Shown here piece by piece: positions 1 to 8,430 of a DNA stretch of 64,000 nt; the stretch's first letter is position 1; every line of letters begins with the position of its first letter. The notes under the pieces were generated by a model, which saw nothing but the letters and a program-made list of their open reading frames with translations, had not been told where the DNA came from and made no database searches. The position numbers were made by a program, and so were the translations under genes. This DNA is from Saccharospirillum impatiens DSM 12546 (GTDB lineage: Bacteria; Pseudomonadota; Gammaproteobacteria; Pseudomonadales; Natronospirillaceae): assembly GCF_000423605.1 (NCBI RefSeq), contig NZ_AUIH01000011.1, positions 1 through 64,000 on the forward strand, given 5' to 3'.

Positions 1-335
1 TTACCGGCGTGCTCAAGGCTAACGAAATAAAGATCAGCATGGATGGCAAGGGCCGGGCACTGGACAATATATTTGTCGAGCGGCTCTGGCGTTCCGTCAA
101 GTACGAGGAAGTGTATCTAAAGCAATATCAGACGATGCAGGAAGCACGGGACGGCTTGAGTGCCTACTTCCGGTTTTACAACCATGAGCGGCCGCATCAA
201 TCGCTCAACAACAGGACACCGGCAGAAGTACATGGCACTGCTGTGCAATGGCTGCAAGCCGCGTAAGAATACAATTTAACCCATAGGGCATTTTACCTTA
301 ATTTAATGCATTAGTGGTCTTGACAGTGGGGTCCA
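1..335 (+). mobile_element. Right end of an IS3-family insertion sequence (truncated by the window edge)
   Basis: The segment holds the 3' part of an IS3-type transposase and then about 70 bp of non-coding DNA. It ends in a putative right terminal repeat, TTGACAGTGGGGTCCA, at 320-335. Read from the outside this begins TGGACCCC, the TG...CA terminal form known for IS3-family elements. Immediately after 335 the sequence becomes an FG-GAP repeat gene remnant in an open frame, so the boundary is a clear junction. The left end and the matching target duplication lie outside the window. Confidence 0.8.
3..266 (+). CDS. IS3-family transposase (OrfB), C-terminal part
   Basis: This is the C-terminal end of an IS3-family OrfB transposase with an rve-type (DDE) integrase core; the coding frame is open to the left edge. 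The visible stretch contains ISMDGKGRALDNIFVERLWR followed by a YFRFYNHERPHQSL segment. The glutamate of FVERLW matches the third DDE catalytic residue, and the NxxRPHQSL block is the usual C-terminal signature of the family. The upstream catalytic aspartates and the OrfA frame are outside the window. It would cut and join the IS ends, acting as an OrfAB frameshift product. Whether the copy is intact cannot be judged here. Confidence 0.93.
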   Translation, partial: TGVLKANEIKISMDGKGRALDNIFVERLWRSVKYEEVYLKQYQTMQEARDGLSAYFRFYNHERPHQSLNNRTPAEVHGTAVQWLQAA

Positions 336-859
336 CAATAGTTGGCACTTACGGCGAAGACAGTCAATCAACGGGCATCGGTGCTGACCCGTCGAACGAC
401 TTTTCCCCGTCCACGAATGAAGGAGCCGTTTACGTCTTTACTCGCTCCGGAACCAATTGGAGCCAACAGGAATACCTGAAGGCCTCTTCCATGGCCAGCC
501 CGGGAAAATGGTTCGGCCACTCCGTCAAACTCTCGGCCGATGGCAATGCTCTGGCCGTGGCGGCAAGGCGCGAAGAAAGCAACGCTACCGGTATCAATGG
601 TGACCAGGAAGATACCTCCGCCAGTGGCAGCGGCGCGGTTTATCTGTTTACGCGCAATCAGGCGATCTGGAGCCAGCAAGCCTATGTCAAAGCGACCAAC
701 ACACGAACCGGCAATAGGTTCGCAAATGGACTGGACCTGTCTGCAGATGGACAGTCGTTGGCGGTCGGTTCGCCCCGTGAAGCCAGCGCTGCGACGGGCA
801 TCAATGGTGATCTAACGGATACCAGCAGCAGTCGGTCGGGTGCGGTGTATCTGTATTGA
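336..859 (+). pseudogene. 3' remnant of an FG-GAP / integrin-like beta-propeller repeat gene cut by the IS
   Basis: The frame holds at least two copies of an approximately 60-residue repeat. In each, a SADG(N/Q)-(A/S)LAVG-type strand is followed by an ATGINGD segment and a SGAVYLF block. This is the pattern of large exported FG-GAP repeat proteins found in marine bacteria, often annotated as integrin-like. The frame stays open across the IS boundary (a GTG at 314 lies inside the IS end), but no start site or signal peptide belongs to the gene itself, so it is a 3' fragment. It ends SGAVYLY at a TGA at 857-859. The intact gene would have continued to the left of the IS, beyond the window. Confidence 0.75.
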
Positions 860-1018
860 CGGGAAAACGCTCTGCCTGCCAGTGAGTCTTGGGTGCCGCA
901 AGAAATGCTTACTTCGCAGGCGACCTCGGTTGGACACGGCGCTCAAACTGACCAAATCAGCAAGCCGGTCAACTGCCAAACCGGTTCTCAAGTTGGCAAC
1001 TACCAGAGGGAAGCATTC

Positions 1019-2536
1019 ATGGTTAACCTGGAATTAACTCGACCCAATGCCTGGGTAGCAATACTGGCCATCATTCCTGCAGTGCTCGCAGGCTGTGGCG
1101 AAAGCTCAAGTGGCGGTGATGGTACAGACAACGGTGGCAACGGTGATGGCGGCAACGGGGGCAACGGAAGCAGCAACCTTTCCGCTTTTTCAAGCACAAC
1201 CTATTTCATCGGCAACGATGGCAGCAGTGGCAACACATCAGATGGCAGCCAGCTCTGGAAGACGGACGGCACAGAATCCGGCACTCTAAAAGTGAAAGCC
1301 GTTGCACCGGGCGAAGATGCTGACATAGAACAGATCACACCGGTTGGTGACAAGGTATTTTTCGTCGCCGATGACAACGAAGGCTACGGCCAGCAGCTTT
1401 GGGTCAGTGATGGTACCGAAAGCGGCACCCTGCGGCTGACGGATTCGACGGAGCTTGATGCCGGAACGGCGACCACGCTGTCTGAATTCGATGGCATGCT
1501 CTACTTTCGCGGGCGCAGTGAATCCGGTGAAATATGGATCTGGAAAAGCGACGGCACCATTGCCGGAACCGGCCCGGCAGACACCGATGTCACCCTGGAC
1601 AACGGTCTCTCATTACTGACTCCCTTTAAAAACCATCTCTACTTTCGCGCCAACGATGGTACGAATGGTGCGGAACTGTGGCGCAGCGACGGCACGGACG
1701 CAAACACCGAGATGGTGGCCGATATCCAGACTGACGGCGGACTGGGCTCCCTTTTCACGTGCACTGAAGGCTTTGTGGAGCTCGACGGCATGCTCTATTT
1801 CTCCGCCAATGACGGCTCGGGCGGTGGCTGCGACTTGTGGCGAACCAATGGTGAGCTGGACCATGCCGAGAAGGTGAAGGAAATGTCTGACTCCTTCAAC
1901 ACCGGGCCTATTGATCTGGCTGTCGCTGATGACACTCTGTTTTTTCTGACGCGTCGCGAGCCCGCCACCGGGACCGATGATGGTGCTGTGTGGGTATCGG
2001 ATGGCACTGACGCAGGCACGACAAAAGTGTTCGATGAAGATGACGATGAGTATCGGTTAATGATGGGTGGTAGCGGGCCAACAGACATAAGCCAACCGCT
2101 TTTGGCCGCCGGTGACCATGCCTATTTTTATGTCAATGACAGAAGCAAATCGTCTGGCGAAGCCTTGCAGCTCTGGTACGCAGATAGCACTGAAAGTGGC
2201 TTGCTTGTCGACTTGGAAGACAGCGTGCTCGGCGGTGGCATTGATATGGCGGTAGCGACGGGCCAGTTGTTCTTTGTGCATACCCGACCCAATATCGAGT
2301 CTGATTTCACCGGTAGCAATAAGGGAATCTGGACAGCCACAGGCAACAATGTCGAGTTATTGCATTCAGGCTTTACCGGCAGCAATGGCGGCAAACCTCT
2401 ACTGCAGGCAGAAGGCGGTGACACCTTGCTGTTCAGCTCCATGGGTGATGTGTGGCGCACCAGCGGGACGACAGCCAGTACCGCGTTTGTAAGCGAGATA
2501 TGCCCGGGAACCTGCTTCGGGTTCAAGAGCGAGTAA
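1019..2536 (+). CDS. ELWxxDGT-repeat lipoprotein
   Basis: A predicted exported lipoprotein of 505 residues. The start is taken at ATG 1019, preceded by AGAGGGAAG, because it gives a clean signal peptide with lipobox LAGC (Cys26); the frame is open further upstream but that part does not look like coding sequence. After a Gly/Asn/Ser-rich linker (about residues 27-52) come repeats of the type QLWKTDGTESGT, QLWVSDGTESGT, ELWRSDGTDANT and AVWVSDGTDAGT, spaced about 45-55 residues apart and ending with DVWRTSGTTAST. These ELWxxDGT repeats are predicted to form beta-propeller blades; their function is not known. It lies just after another propeller-type remnant, so both may belong to a cell-surface locus. 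Its stop is only 3 nt from the stop of the convergent histidine kinase gene. Confidence 0.85.
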   Translation: MVNLELTRPNAWVAILAIIPAVLAGCGESSSGGDGTDNGGNGDGGNGGNGSSNLSAFSSTTYFIGNDGSSGNTSDGSQLWKTDGTESGTLKVKAVAPGEDADIEQITPVGDKVFFVADDNEGYGQQLWVSDGTESGTLRLTDSTELDAGTATTLSEFDGMLYFRGRSESGEIWIWKSDGTIAGTGPADTDVTLDNGLSLLTPFKNHLYFRANDGTNGAELWRSDGTDANTEMVADIQTDGGLGSLFTCTEGFVELDGMLYFSANDGSGGGCDLWRTNGELDHAEKVKEMSDSFNTGPIDLAVADDTLFFLTRREPATGTDDGAVWVSDGTDAGTTKVFDEDDDEYRLMMGGSGPTDISQPLLAAGDHAYFYVNDRSKSSGEALQLWYADSTESGLLVDLEDSVLGGGIDMAVATGQLFFVHTRPNIESDFTGSNKGIWTATGNNVELLHSGFTGSNGGKPLLQAEGGDTLLFSSMGDVWRTSGTTASTAFVSEICPGTCFGFKSE

Positions 2537-2539
2537 GTT

Positions 2540-4732
2540 TTACAGCTCTTTGTCTGTGGGTATCGGTACCACTGCGTGAAGGCAAAAGCGTGGTGCCTCA
2601 CCCACACGACAAAACAGACTGAGCTCACCCTCCAGCTCGGCTATGCGCGTGTACATGTTATTCAAGCCTCGCCCCCTGAACCTGTCCGAATTTTCCGAGG
2701 TATCGCACCGCAGAACATTTTCCAGCTGAAATTCGATTTGGTGTGCATTGACCGAAAAGTAGACATCAAGCTGGCCGCTGCCACCATGTACCACAGCATT
2801 GCTGACCGCTTCACTCAGAACACGTCTGAGGTTAATGAAGTAGCGCGGCGGTAGGGAGATGGAACCCGCCGGAGGCACGCCTCGCCATACGACATTCAGC
2901 CCGGCAGCAGTTGCCCGCTCTTCCAGTTCCAGGCGGAATTCGTCCAGCATGTCCTGAAGGTTATAACGGCGCCGTTCATCAAGCGCATAAATCGTCTCGC
3001 GCAAGGCTGACAGTGCGCCCCTGGCTAGATTGACGTAACGTTCCTCGGTTGCGGTATGCATCAGGGTAAGCAAACGTCCGCCCACGTCATCGTGCAAATC
3101 ACGCATGATACGTTTTCGTTCCTGATCCGCGCCCGCCATTCTCGCTGCACGCAAGTTGCAAACACGGGATGCAACGGCCGATAATGCCTCGGCCAGTTTT
3201 CGGTCACGCTCGGTAAACAGGCGTCTTCCATGCTGGCCGTAAAGCAAACTCAGAGCGGGAGCGTCATCATTCAGCGATGGAACCAACAACCGCGCCCCGT
3301 TGCTCACCAACTCAGTTCGCGCTACTGGTTTTTCTCCGGTTTCCAGAGCCAGGGGCTGAAAAACGGTGACCAGCATACTGCGCCAGTGTTCAGCCTCCTT
3401 ACCCGGCAAACTGGTAAACAGTGCCTCCACAAAACCCGGCAGGTATTGCTCCATATAGACTTCCGAAGACGGCAATAGCCGCCGCCAAAGCCATTGCCTG
3501 AACGGCAAATAGAGCCAACAGACCGCCAGCACTGAAAACGTTAATGCGTAGCCCTGGTTTACGCCCAGAAATGACACCACCAACAGGTCGACCAGCAGCA
3601 CCAGAAAACCGCCCAGAAACCATGCCCAGGCGATGAACCACCAACGTTCAATCTGAAACAGACGATACCTCAGGATACCCAGCGCAAACCCTATATACAG
3701 CGTACTGGCAATTCCCACCATGGTGGTAAGGTCAGACAGCGGTGCATAGCCAAGCAACGCAGGCAGGAAATACACCAGCATACCGCCGCCCATGGCCATC
3801 AGAATAGAAAGAAACAGCCAGCGCAAGGCACCCCTGTCCAGTGGGTGATAGCGGGCCAGTCGCCACTGAATCACGGCAGCGGTAACACCGGCCAGATAGT
3901 AAAACGCCAGCGGCAGATAGAACGTATGCTGGGGCAGATTCCACAGTTGCAGGTTTTCATTGAGCTGTTGAGCAACGGTCAACAGCAGCAGCCCCGGGAC
4001 CAGCCACTTCGCGGTTGGCAGACGTCTCGGGTAGATCACCATCAGCACCAGCAGTGATACCAGCAGCAGATGAAGCCCAATGTGATTGCCGCGCATCAGG
4101 AGTTCAAAGGTTGCTCTGGGTAAAGCCAGTTCCCGGGCCTCCCAGACACTGTGCAACAAGGTCGCAAAAAAGAAACCACTGCCCGATAAAGCCAACAGCC
4201 TGGCCGGCCAGTGACCTGGCCTGAACATCCACACAGACAGGCTCACCAGGCAGGCCATGGCACCAAAGAGATTCAATAACCAAAAGGCGACCGGTAGCGA
4301 TGAGATGGGGCGAGACGACAAGGCATTCACAGTCACCGTCGAGCCATCGCTGAGCTCCAGGTTGACTGCATCGTGCTGTAAAGCTGATGCGATCTTCCCC
4401 TGATACTGCATGTAGTCGTTATAGCCCTGATAGCGGCTTTGCGAATGCGGGTTGAACGCCGGGTCATAAGTGCGCAATGACAACGCCTGCCCGGAATCCG
4501 GTGCGGTCACCGCAACCAGGTGCTCACCCGGCGACAACTCACCGGTCAGCGGCCCTTCCGGGTGGACACTCACAACGGCTAAACCCCGGTCGCCAGCGGG
4601 CTCGACCGTCAAGCCCAGCCAAGGGCCCTGAATTGAAAGACCAGTAACGCAAACCACTGCCAATACAACGAAAAAGGTAACCAGGGAAAGCAATGACAAA
4701 GGCGGAAAAGCAGGCTGGGCGTGGCTAGCCAT
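2540..4732 (-). CDS. Membrane sensor histidine kinase, NarL/DesK (HisKA_3) type
   Basis: A 730-residue two-component sensor. I chose ATG 4732 rather than the longer frame because GGGAG precedes it and the start then overlaps the 3' end of the response regulator gene by 8 nt, as expected for a coupled pair. The N-terminus has one transmembrane segment and then a periplasmic region whose first part (about 40-95) looks PDZ-like, followed by a block of about seven hydrophobic segments (residues about 160-420). The cytoplasmic part has a dimerisation/phosphoacceptor box DLHDDVGG (His about 547), an N box SEAVSNAVVHGG (Asn about 645) and a G box RGRGLNN (about 686-692). It should phosphorylate the regulator encoded by 4725-5375. 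The stimulus is unknown. Confidence 0.9.
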   Translation of the reverse strand: MASHAQPAFPPLSLLSLVTFFVVLAVVCVTGLSIQGPWLGLTVEPAGDRGLAVVSVHPEGPLTGELSPGEHLVAVTAPDSGQALSLRTYDPAFNPHSQSRYQGYNDYMQYQGKIASALQHDAVNLELSDGSTVTVNALSSRPISSLPVAFWLLNLFGAMACLVSLSVWMFRPGHWPARLLALSGSGFFFATLLHSVWEARELALPRATFELLMRGNHIGLHLLLVSLLVLMVIYPRRLPTAKWLVPGLLLLTVAQQLNENLQLWNLPQHTFYLPLAFYYLAGVTAAVIQWRLARYHPLDRGALRWLFLSILMAMGGGMLVYFLPALLGYAPLSDLTTMVGIASTLYIGFALGILRYRLFQIERWWFIAWAWFLGGFLVLLVDLLVVSFLGVNQGYALTFSVLAVCWLYLPFRQWLWRRLLPSSEVYMEQYLPGFVEALFTSLPGKEAEHWRSMLVTVFQPLALETGEKPVARTELVSNGARLLVPSLNDDAPALSLLYGQHGRRLFTERDRKLAEALSAVASRVCNLRAARMAGADQERKRIMRDLHDDVGGRLLTLMHTATEERYVNLARGALSALRETIYALDERRRYNLQDMLDEFRLELEERATAAGLNVVWRGVPPAGSISLPPRYFINLRRVLSEAVSNAVVHGGSGQLDVYFSVNAHQIEFQLENVLRCDTSENSDRFRGRGLNNMYTRIAELEGELSLFCRVGEAPRFCLHAVVPIPTDKEL

Positions 4733-5375
4733 CCACCACTCCCAGACGCACAGCTTGCAGGGTTGCCTCCGCACGCCCGGATACATTCAATTTGCGGTAG
4801 ATTTGTTTGGTGTGCGCGGCGACGGTGTTACTGGAGATATCGAGCGCCGAAGATATGTCGCAGCGCTTGTAACCGTTCGCCAGCAACCGCAAAACTTCCT
4901 CTTCCCGGGCTGTTAGCCCGGTCTGATCGGCTGTGGGTGAGGGAGTCGCAGTGGCAACATTCCGGAAATGGCGCAACACGCGACGCGCGATGCTCGGTGA
5001 CAGCGGCGGTTCGCCCCGAGTTATGCCCTGTATCTGCTCAACCAGACGCTCTCGCGGCTGATCCTTCAGCAGAAACCCCTGCGCACCCTCTTTCAACGCT
5101 GCGAAGAGATGATCATCATCATCGTAGATAGTCGCCATCACAACATAGGTGTCGGCATTGAAAGCGCGGATCTGCCTGATCAGGTTGGTTCCGTTGCCAT
5201 CCGGCAAACTGATGTCCAGTAAGGCCAGATCATAGCGCGCCTGTTGCAACTGTCTTTTTGCCCGCTCAAGGTTGTCCACAGCGTCGATGGTTACGCCAGG
5301 CAGGGCTTCACTCAGAATACCGGCCAGCCATTTGCGGCTGTCGGGGTGATCTTCCAGGATCAGTGCTGTCTGCAT
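4725..5375 (-). CDS. LuxR/NarL-family response regulator
   Basis: A 216-residue DNA-binding response regulator. The receiver domain (1-120) has the acidic pair ED at 8-9, phosphoacceptor Asp54 in LLDISLPDG and the conserved Lys in FLLKD. The C-terminal LuxR-type helix-turn-helix (about 148-212) begins LTAREEEVLRLLANG and contains the recognition helix region SSNTVAAHTKQIYRKL. It is the first gene of a two-gene operon with the downstream, overlapping histidine kinase, so it is the probable phosphorylation partner. No ligand or target gene can be read from the context. The promoter should lie in the 222-bp divergent gap before the YdjM-like gene. Confidence 0.93.
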   Translation of the reverse strand: MQTALILEDHPDSRKWLAGILSEALPGVTIDAVDNLERAKRQLQQARYDLALLDISLPDGNGTNLIRQIRAFNADTYVVMATIYDDDDHLFAALKEGAQGFLLKDQPRERLVEQIQGITRGEPPLSPSIARRVLRHFRNVATATPSPTADQTGLTAREEEVLRLLANGYKRCDISSALDISSNTVAAHTKQIYRKLNVSGRAEATLQAVRLGVVDG

Positions 5376-5597
5376 ATCGTTGCATCCCTAGTCAAGGCTC
5401 CCAAAAAAGCCATTTTTTGACCATACACCCAAACTTTCGAGGAATCCAATCCGCCCCGAATGGGAATCGGCGTTATAACCAACAGGTACTGGCTGGCTCA
5501 ATATGGCAACGGTGAATGGACAACGGCAACTGGTTGGCAACGCCCCCATAAGCCCTTAGGCTTGCAGCTTCCCTGTTCGCAAGGTAGCCCGGCACTC

Positions 5598-6602
5598 TTG
5601 GATATTCTCACCCACGGCCTGATAGGCGGAGCGCTGGCGCAGAGCCTGGCGAAAAAACACCGCTTGCTGGTGGCCAGTCTGGCTGGCTTTGTTGGCGGCA
5701 TACTGGCCGATATCGATATTCTGGTGCGCTCGAGTGAAGACCCGCTTCTGAACCTCGAAGTCCACCGGGCCTTAACACACTGGTTGGTGTTTATTCCTGT
5801 TGGCGGCCTGGTCGCTGCCCTTATTCTGTGGCCCTTGTTACGACGCACCCTCCCGTTTCGCAAACTGGCGTTGTTCACGACGGCTGGGTACGCGACCCAT
5901 GCGCTACTCGATGCCTGCACCAGCTATGGCACTCAATTGTTCGGCCCCTTTTCAGGCAACCCGGTAGCCTGGAACCTGATCTCGGTTGTAGACCCGGTAG
6001 CGACCCTGTTGCTCATGGCTGGCTTTGGCATCGCTCTGACTCGCCGGCAGGCTGGTGCGGCACGGGTCGGCGTGGCACTGATGCTGACTTACCTCACTGT
6101 CGGCGGACTACAGCACGAACGGGTCCGCGCTCAGGTGCAGTCGATAGCGGCTGGCCAGGGCCATCAGCCGGAGCGACTGGTCGTCAAACCGACGCTGGGA
6201 AACCTCGTGTTATGGCGCACGCTCTATGAGTTCGATGGCCACTATTACATCAATGCGATACGCGCAGGCTTTGGAACCGATGCTATTCCCGGCGACCGAA
6301 CCCCTGTTCTGGATTATCAATCGGCCTTCGCGCCGCTGGAAACGGACAGCCGGCTCTTTCAGGACATTGAACGATTCCATCGCTTCGCCAGTGGCTATCT
6401 CGTCTGGCATCCGGAACAACCCGGTGTGATTGGCGATGTGCGCTATGCCATGCTGCCACATGAGGTCGCGCCTATCTGGGGCATACGTCTGCCGGCAAAC
6501 TGGCGCACAGCTGAAGGCACGGTATCCTTTGAGCATTTCCGCCGTACCGACGTTGAAACGCGACAGGCTTTTTTGGATATGGTGCTGGGTCGCATTCAAT
6601 GA
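5598..6602 (+). CDS. YdjM-like (DUF457) inner-membrane metal-dependent hydrolase family protein
   Basis: A membrane protein of 334 residues from the DUF457/YdjM family, called metal-dependent hydrolases by similarity to phospholipase-C-like folds; the substrate is unknown. The start is placed at TTG 5598, giving MDILTHGLIGGALAQ, because family members begin with an MDxxTH motif and that histidine is a conserved metal-site candidate. AAGG lies about 14 nt upstream. Further conserved polar residues sit in GGILADIDIL, HRALTHW and YATHALLDACTSYGTQLF, among four or five hydrophobic segments in the first 190 residues. The C-terminal 140 residues form a soluble domain. The frame is open further upstream, but that section has no membrane or family character. 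Confidence 0.78.
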   Translation: MDILTHGLIGGALAQSLAKKHRLLVASLAGFVGGILADIDILVRSSEDPLLNLEVHRALTHWLVFIPVGGLVAALILWPLLRRTLPFRKLALFTTAGYATHALLDACTSYGTQLFGPFSGNPVAWNLISVVDPVATLLLMAGFGIALTRRQAGAARVGVALMLTYLTVGGLQHERVRAQVQSIAAGQGHQPERLVVKPTLGNLVLWRTLYEFDGHYYINAIRAGFGTDAIPGDRTPVLDYQSAFAPLETDSRLFQDIERFHRFASGYLVWHPEQPGVIGDVRYAMLPHEVAPIWGIRLPANWRTAEGTVSFEHFRRTDVETRQAFLDMVLGRIQ

Positions 6603-6694
6603 CAACAGCGTGACTCATAAAATAAACGAAAACTAGCATCCACCCGATTCATGAACGAGTATATAAGACATACCTTCTGGAAATAGAATCGCTC

Positions 6695-7405
6695 ATGATC
6701 GCACTAGACCCTTTTTGGCGCCGGCTCTACGAATCCCGGCCCGACAACGCGTTATCGGCCCGTGAAACCCCCGTGACCGCCCTGAACGCAGACCTCTCCC
6801 AACCGGCCATCATAAACACCGAACGCGCCCAGTGGGTGCCTTCACCCGCTCCGGGTGTGCAGCGAATAATGCTGGAGCGCAATGGCGGTGAGAAAACGAC
6901 GCGGGCCACCAGCCTGGTGGCTTATGAACCCAACAGTCGGTTCGACGGCCACACCCATCCTCTGGGTGAAGAGTTTCTGGTATTGGCAGGCGTGTTTTCA
7001 GACGAGAGCGGAGACTACCCGGCGGGCACCTATGTTCGTAATCCGCCAGGTTCGGACCACAAACCTTTCAGCGAGACGGGCTGTCTGATCCTGGTAAAAC
7101 TGCAGCAGTTCCGGCCTGATGATCAAACCCGACTGGTGATTGAACCGACTGCTACGGGGGAATCCTCAACGCTGTTTTCCGGGTATGAACAGGTGCAGTT
7201 GTTGCGCCCTGCCGACATCATCAACCTCAGTGCTGAAGATCACCCCGGAGGCATCGAGTTGTTGTTGCTAAACGGCGCCTGCACCTATGCCGGCCGACCC
7301 TGGGGGCCCGGTACCTGGATTCGGTTACCGGCAACGTCACTGTCGACCATCGAACTGGCGGGCAGTGCCGAAGCCTGGGTTAAGACCGGGCATTTGGGTG
7401 GTTAA
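6695..7405 (+). CDS. ChrR-like double-cupin protein
   Basis: A 236-residue protein with two cupin halves, similar to the cupin part of ChrR-type anti-sigma factors. The first half carries the metal-site motif HTHPLGEEFLVLAGVFSD (about residues 87-104), with a second His in GSDHKPF, a typical cupin H-x-H...E...H pattern. The second half (about 140-236) keeps the beta-strand rhythm but lacks an obvious metal set. No zinc-binding anti-sigma N-terminal domain is present and no ECF sigma gene is adjacent, so it may act as a stand-alone sensor or enzyme. Its last codons and stop lie inside a 12-bp-stem hairpin shared with the convergent cydAB operon. Confidence 0.8.
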   Translation: MIALDPFWRRLYESRPDNALSARETPVTALNADLSQPAIINTERAQWVPSPAPGVQRIMLERNGGEKTTRATSLVAYEPNSRFDGHTHPLGEEFLVLAGVFSDESGDYPAGTYVRNPPGSDHKPFSETGCLILVKLQQFRPDDQTRLVIEPTATGESSTLFSGYEQVQLLRPADIINLSAEDHPGGIELLLLNGACTYAGRPWGPGTWIRLPATSLSTIELAGSAEAWVKTGHLGG

Positions 7406-7416
7406 TGCCCGGTCTT
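7382..7416. terminator. Convergent hairpin overlapping the cupin stop codon
   Basis: Perfect 12-bp inverted repeat AAGACCGGGCAT (7382-7393) / ATGCCCGGTCTT (7405-7416) with an 11-nt loop. The TAA stop of the cupin gene (7403-7405) lies in the loop/stem border, and the cydB stop is 16 bp further on. It probably terminates both convergent units, although there is no long T tract. Confidence 0.6.
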
Positions 7417-7431
7417 GCTAACCCTGCTTGG

Positions 7432-8430
7432 TCAATAGTATTTGAGCTCGGTTGATTTACCCCAGAACACCCGATAGGCAAAGGCGGTGTAGGCCAGAAT
7501 CAGTGGCAATACAATCGCTACCCCCACCCCTATGAACTGCAACGACGCCGTCGCGCTGGCTGATTCGGCGGCGGTTAACTGCCCGGGCACCACGTACGGG
7601 AAAAAACTGTAGGCAAGGCCGAGAAAACTGAGCACAAACAGCAATGCCACGGCGACAAAGGGAAACCAGCAACCCACGTCGTTGCGGGTGGGCACCTGCT
7701 TCAGGTATTGATCGACCAGGACGACGAGCAACAGGCACACCAACGGGATCGGGATCAGCAGAAACACCGCTGGCATGCTCAGCCAGCGCTCGGCGACATC
7801 GGCACTGACCAGTGGGTTCATGATGCTGATCGCCGCAATGCCAATGGCCGCAACCCAACCGGCACGTCGCGACCAGTATGCGGCCCGAATCTGCAAGTCA
7901 CCCTCAGCCTTCATCACCAACCAGGCGCCGCCGATGTAGGCAAACGCCGCTGTGACACAGACAGCACTGAGCACAGCGAACGCCTGGGCCACCAACCCGG
8001 GTTGAAACGCCAGCACATACCGGCCCAGCATATACCCGAGCGTCATTGATGAAATCAGCGAGCCGGCTTTAAAGGTGTAATCCCAAAGACGCCGGTGGCC
8101 GGTAATCGCCTTGGCACGAAAGTCGAACGACACACCCCTCAAGATCAGGCCGATCAGCAAAAAAGCCGCCGGCAAGTACATCTCGCGAAGTACCAGGCTG
8201 TGTGCCTCGGGAAAGGCGATCAGCAAGATGCCTACGGCCAGCACCAGCCAGGTTTCATTGGCATCCCAGAACGGGCCAATGGAAGCGATCATCTGGCTGC
8301 GCTGCGGTTCGTTATCCATCGGCAGCAGCAGGCCAACGCCCAGATCAAAACCGTCGAGCACGGCGTAAATCAGCACCGCCAGGCCCATCAGTACCAGAAA
8401 TATCTCGGGTAACCAGTCGGTCAGATTCAT
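7432..8430 (-). CDS. cydB: Cytochrome bd-type quinol oxidase subunit II
   Basis: A 332-residue polytopic inner-membrane protein, subunit II of cytochrome bd oxidase, which supports the haem-bearing subunit I in reducing oxygen to water with quinol electrons. The N-terminus MNLTDWLPEIFLVLMGLAVLIYAVLDGFDLGVG is broken here into LAVLIYAVLDGFDLGVG, the family signature; WDANETWLVLAVG follows and eight or nine hydrophobic segments can be counted. The start ATG overlaps the cydA stop by one base (TGATG) and has AGGAGG upstream, so translation is coupled. No small CydX-like frame is visible after cydB. The length fits the shorter CIO-type group. Confidence 0.95.
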   Translation of the reverse strand: MNLTDWLPEIFLVLMGLAVLIYAVLDGFDLGVGLLLPMDNEPQRSQMIASIGPFWDANETWLVLAVGILLIAFPEAHSLVLREMYLPAAFLLIGLILRGVSFDFRAKAITGHRRLWDYTFKAGSLISSMTLGYMLGRYVLAFQPGLVAQAFAVLSAVCVTAAFAYIGGAWLVMKAEGDLQIRAAYWSRRAGWVAAIGIAAISIMNPLVSADVAERWLSMPAVFLLIPIPLVCLLLVVLVDQYLKQVPTRNDVGCWFPFVAVALLFVLSFLGLAYSFFPYVVPGQLTAAESASATASLQFIGVGVAIVLPLILAYTAFAYRVFWGKSTELKYY

